Positions 61,841 to 64,000 of a stretch of 64,000 nt of DNA are shown in pieces (the first letter of the stretch is position 1; each line of letters opens with the position of its first letter). The stretch comes from Riptortus pedestris (taxonomy: Eukaryota; Arthropoda; Insecta; Hemiptera; Alydidae). Under the pieces are notes generated by a model that saw nothing but the letters and a program-made list of their open reading frames with translations, had not been told where the DNA came from and ran no database searches. The stretch covers positions 224,090,001-224,154,000 of the forward strand of contig CM032228.1 of NCBI GenBank assembly GCA_019009955.1, written 5' to 3'. Both the position numbers and the translations under genes were made by a program.

Positions 61841-62576
61841 TGAGGGCGAAGAGGAGGGAGGCTAGATCCCTGGACTGGCAGAATTCTAATAATCCAAGGT
61901 GGCTTTCATCTATTTATTTATGTATTAAAAAAAAAATAAAAAAAAATAATAAAAAATAAATAAATATACAAAAATAAATAAATAAAAAAAATGCAGTAAG
62001 TGTATGTATGAGTAAGTGTGATAAAATGATTTAAATTAATTGAAAAAAAAAAAAACTGAAAAAAGTACATACAGTGTCAGTCATTTAATTGTAATATTAG
62101 CTAATTGTAATACCAGTAGAAAATAAGTACTTTTAAGAAAGAAAACTTAGATTTCGTTAATAAATAATTATATAAAAATTAGCAACTTAAATACCCTTAG
62201 GATATGGTAAGAGCAATATATACAATCTATTAGATAATTTATTTACGACATAAAGTATACAGACACTTGCAAACAGCATCATACTAATATAAAGGGCATA
62301 ATAACCTAGCTGTTGATTGCCCAAACCATATAAATCCTAAAATCCTACAAGAACATGGCATACAGAAGGATGAACTAAAAAATTTGCTTATTAAGATACT
62401 GAAATAAACTTCCACATATACAGAAAGAAAGATTAATTTAAGGGCCTCCCTGAGCAACATCGCAATTAATATTTTTAAAAAATATCAACTAAAATCGATA
62501 AAATTACCACAAAAAGGGAGGTAAGAAGACTCACCTTGACCTGGACCTGTTTTAAATGGGGGACATTATTATCTTT

Positions 62577-62580
<4 letters not shown>
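61841..62580. other. Unclassified, A-rich
   Basis: A-rich simple sequence spans 61924-61990 and 62040-62055. Positions 62330-62400 are open for about 25 codons (KILQEHGIQKDELKNLLIKI) and might belong to the same relic, but I cannot show it. Confidence 0.35.

Positions 62581-62619
<39 letters not shown>
62581..62619. repeat. (TA)n microsatellite
   Basis: About 38 bp of TA repeat abut the Helitron 3' end on its minus-strand side. Confidence 0.9.
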
Positions 62620-62620
<1 letters not shown>

Positions 62621-63964
62621 TAGCTAAGGTACCCTGCGATGCCCGGGAAATTATTCTTGACTGACTAATGATGGTATTTTGATAGTAAGACTTCAATGTG
62701 TACAATTACACTTCCCTCCACGACGTAATGATTTTCCGAAGTAGCCAACCCTGAAGGGTAACTTTTGGGGAATAACAGACTAGAAATATTATTTTTGAAG
62801 GATAAATGAAAATGTGTTCCTAATTTATCCTTCTACAGTTTATGACTCACCATTTTTCAATAATTCAAACCATAATCATGTGTAGCATTTATTACAATTA
62901 AATATCATCTATAGTGAACATATTTTCTTTCAAAAGCCAACCCGAGCTCAAATAGTTTAGGCAAAGTTTTGCACGTAAGATTATATTTGTAATAGTGAAT
63001 CTCACTGGAAATCACTTGCAGCAATGCCAGACGGGAAATAAGTAAACTCAGTTAACGTGTAAGGCTCCCGTCATCTTCCGCTCCAGGCATTAGACTTCTC
63101 GCCTTTCAGCCTCTCTTATAATCCCCGCTCCCGTTTGGGCCTAAAATTTTTAATATAGCTTATAATCATGGAAGAATTATTGCTAATTCACATACCGAGT
63201 TTTGCTAAGTTCGGTTCAATCGTTAGTGCCCAACAAAATTGGTGGCTCCCGCTTTAGATTTTAGTGTATATCACGTTTATACTTTTCTATACGACAAAAT
63301 TGAATATAACAAAAGTTACTTTAAATATAAAAATAAACTACTTTTGTCATGTGCATATTTGAAGAATACCCAATTGAAAATGAAATACAGCTATTTTTAA
63401 ATTCAGGCCTCTCCTACAACTACCACTCCTGCTCGTCCCTAGAAATGTTGGCATGGCGTATTATAAAGAAGGTGTTAGTGCTAATACACATACCGAGTTT
63501 TATTTAGTTCCGTTGAGTCTTTCGTGTCAAATAAAAATTGTTGACTCCCGCTATAATTTTTGGCATATAACGCATTTGTACTTCGGAATACTACGAAAGT
63601 AACAAAAGTTACTCTAAATTACAAAATAAACAACTTTTGTTATGTGCATATTTGCCGAAAAACCAATAGGAAACGAAATATCGTTATTTTTAATTTCAGG
63701 CCTCCCTTATAACCCCCACTCCTGTTCGTCTCAGAGAATATTAGTATAGCCTAAAGTCTAAGTTGGGCTAGTAGTAATATACAGTTTCATAAAATTTGGT
63801 TCAGCCGTTTATGCGAGAAAAGGTAACGAACAAACAAACATACACGAAAGAAACAAAATGCAGTTATGGTATCTATGACATGTGAAACGAAAAGTTATCG
63901 TGAAATTTCGAGAAAAAAATCAATGTACAGACAGAGGTTACAATTTTATCTATATATATATAGA
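62620..63964 (-). mobile_element. Helitron (canonical type), complete
   Basis: The plus strand reads A|CTAG CTAAGGTACCCTGCGATGCC ... ATATAGA|T. The 3' hairpin is weakened by changes (CCCTGCGATGCCCGGG). Monomers recur at 63391 and about 63683, a 293-bp step, after a longer unique segment (62650-63100) shared with the copy at 20262. The 5' end reads TCTATATATATATAGATAAAA on the minus strand. Confidence 0.82.
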
Positions 63965-64000
63965 TATATAAAACTGTAGATGAGATCCATAAATGTGCCT

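Overview
This window looks like intergenic or intronic DNA from a large, repeat-rich animal genome, most likely an arthropod. The grounds are eukaryotic splice signals around the one clear exon, visibly AT-rich sequence full of (TA)n, (CT)n and (GA)n microsatellites, tRNA-derived SINEs, R1-like LINE relics, a hAT relic and two different rolling-circle (Helitron-type) families. There is no operon structure, no rRNA, no intact tRNA gene and no CRISPR array. The species cannot be named from the sequence.

The only confident protein-coding feature is one 63-codon minus-strand exon (17100-17288). It encodes the start of the carnitine/choline acyltransferase domain and best fits choline acetyltransferase (ChAT), the enzyme that makes acetylcholine. 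A weak candidate for a short first coding exon lies on the same strand at 55228-55286. If both belong to one gene, most of the window is a roughly 38 kb intron, but their splice phases do not join directly, so another exon would be needed.

Most of the rest is transposon. (1) About 30 copies and fragments of one nonautonomous family carry a small hairpin at the 5' end, the subterminal inverted repeat AGCAGATTTCCC, a conserved core, a (TA)n tract and a 20-bp palindrome just before a 3' CTAA. This is the layout of Helentron-associated elements (HINE, DINE-1 type). At least four 5' modules are attached to the same ends and core. Two clean nested insertions show that the family enters A-runs, consistent with the T|T target of Helentrons. 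(2) Five copies of a separate canonical Helitron family end in a hairpin plus CTAG, sit between A and T where both ends survive, and carry internal tandem monomers of about 300 bp. (3) Smaller pieces include a hAT relic with an 8-bp target duplication, R1-like and RNase H-bearing LINE relics, two SINE families, two inverted-repeat elements and an unclassified dispersed repeat with a 28-bp minisatellite.

Layout: 1-4100, mostly unclassified with LINE and TIR-element relics. 4.1-7 kb, a full HINE, a SINE and a long CT array. 7-12 kb, sparse, with one dispersed repeat. 12.2-16.3 kb, stacked and nested HINEs. 17.1 kb, the ChAT exon. 18.2-21.5 kb, HINEs and a Helitron. 25.9-32.9 kb, Helitron, SINEs and HINEs. 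34-42.9 kb, dense HINEs, one interrupted by a SINE and one by another HINE. 43.9-50.2 kb, HINEs, a dispersed repeat and a Helitron. 50.2-53.6 kb, hAT and LINE relics with a HINE inside a LINE. 54.8-55.5 kb, GA array and candidate exon. 56.3-59.3 kb, HINE pile-up with a Helitron in its TA tract. 59.3-64 kb, foldback element, an intact-looking HINE, a LINE relic and a final Helitron.
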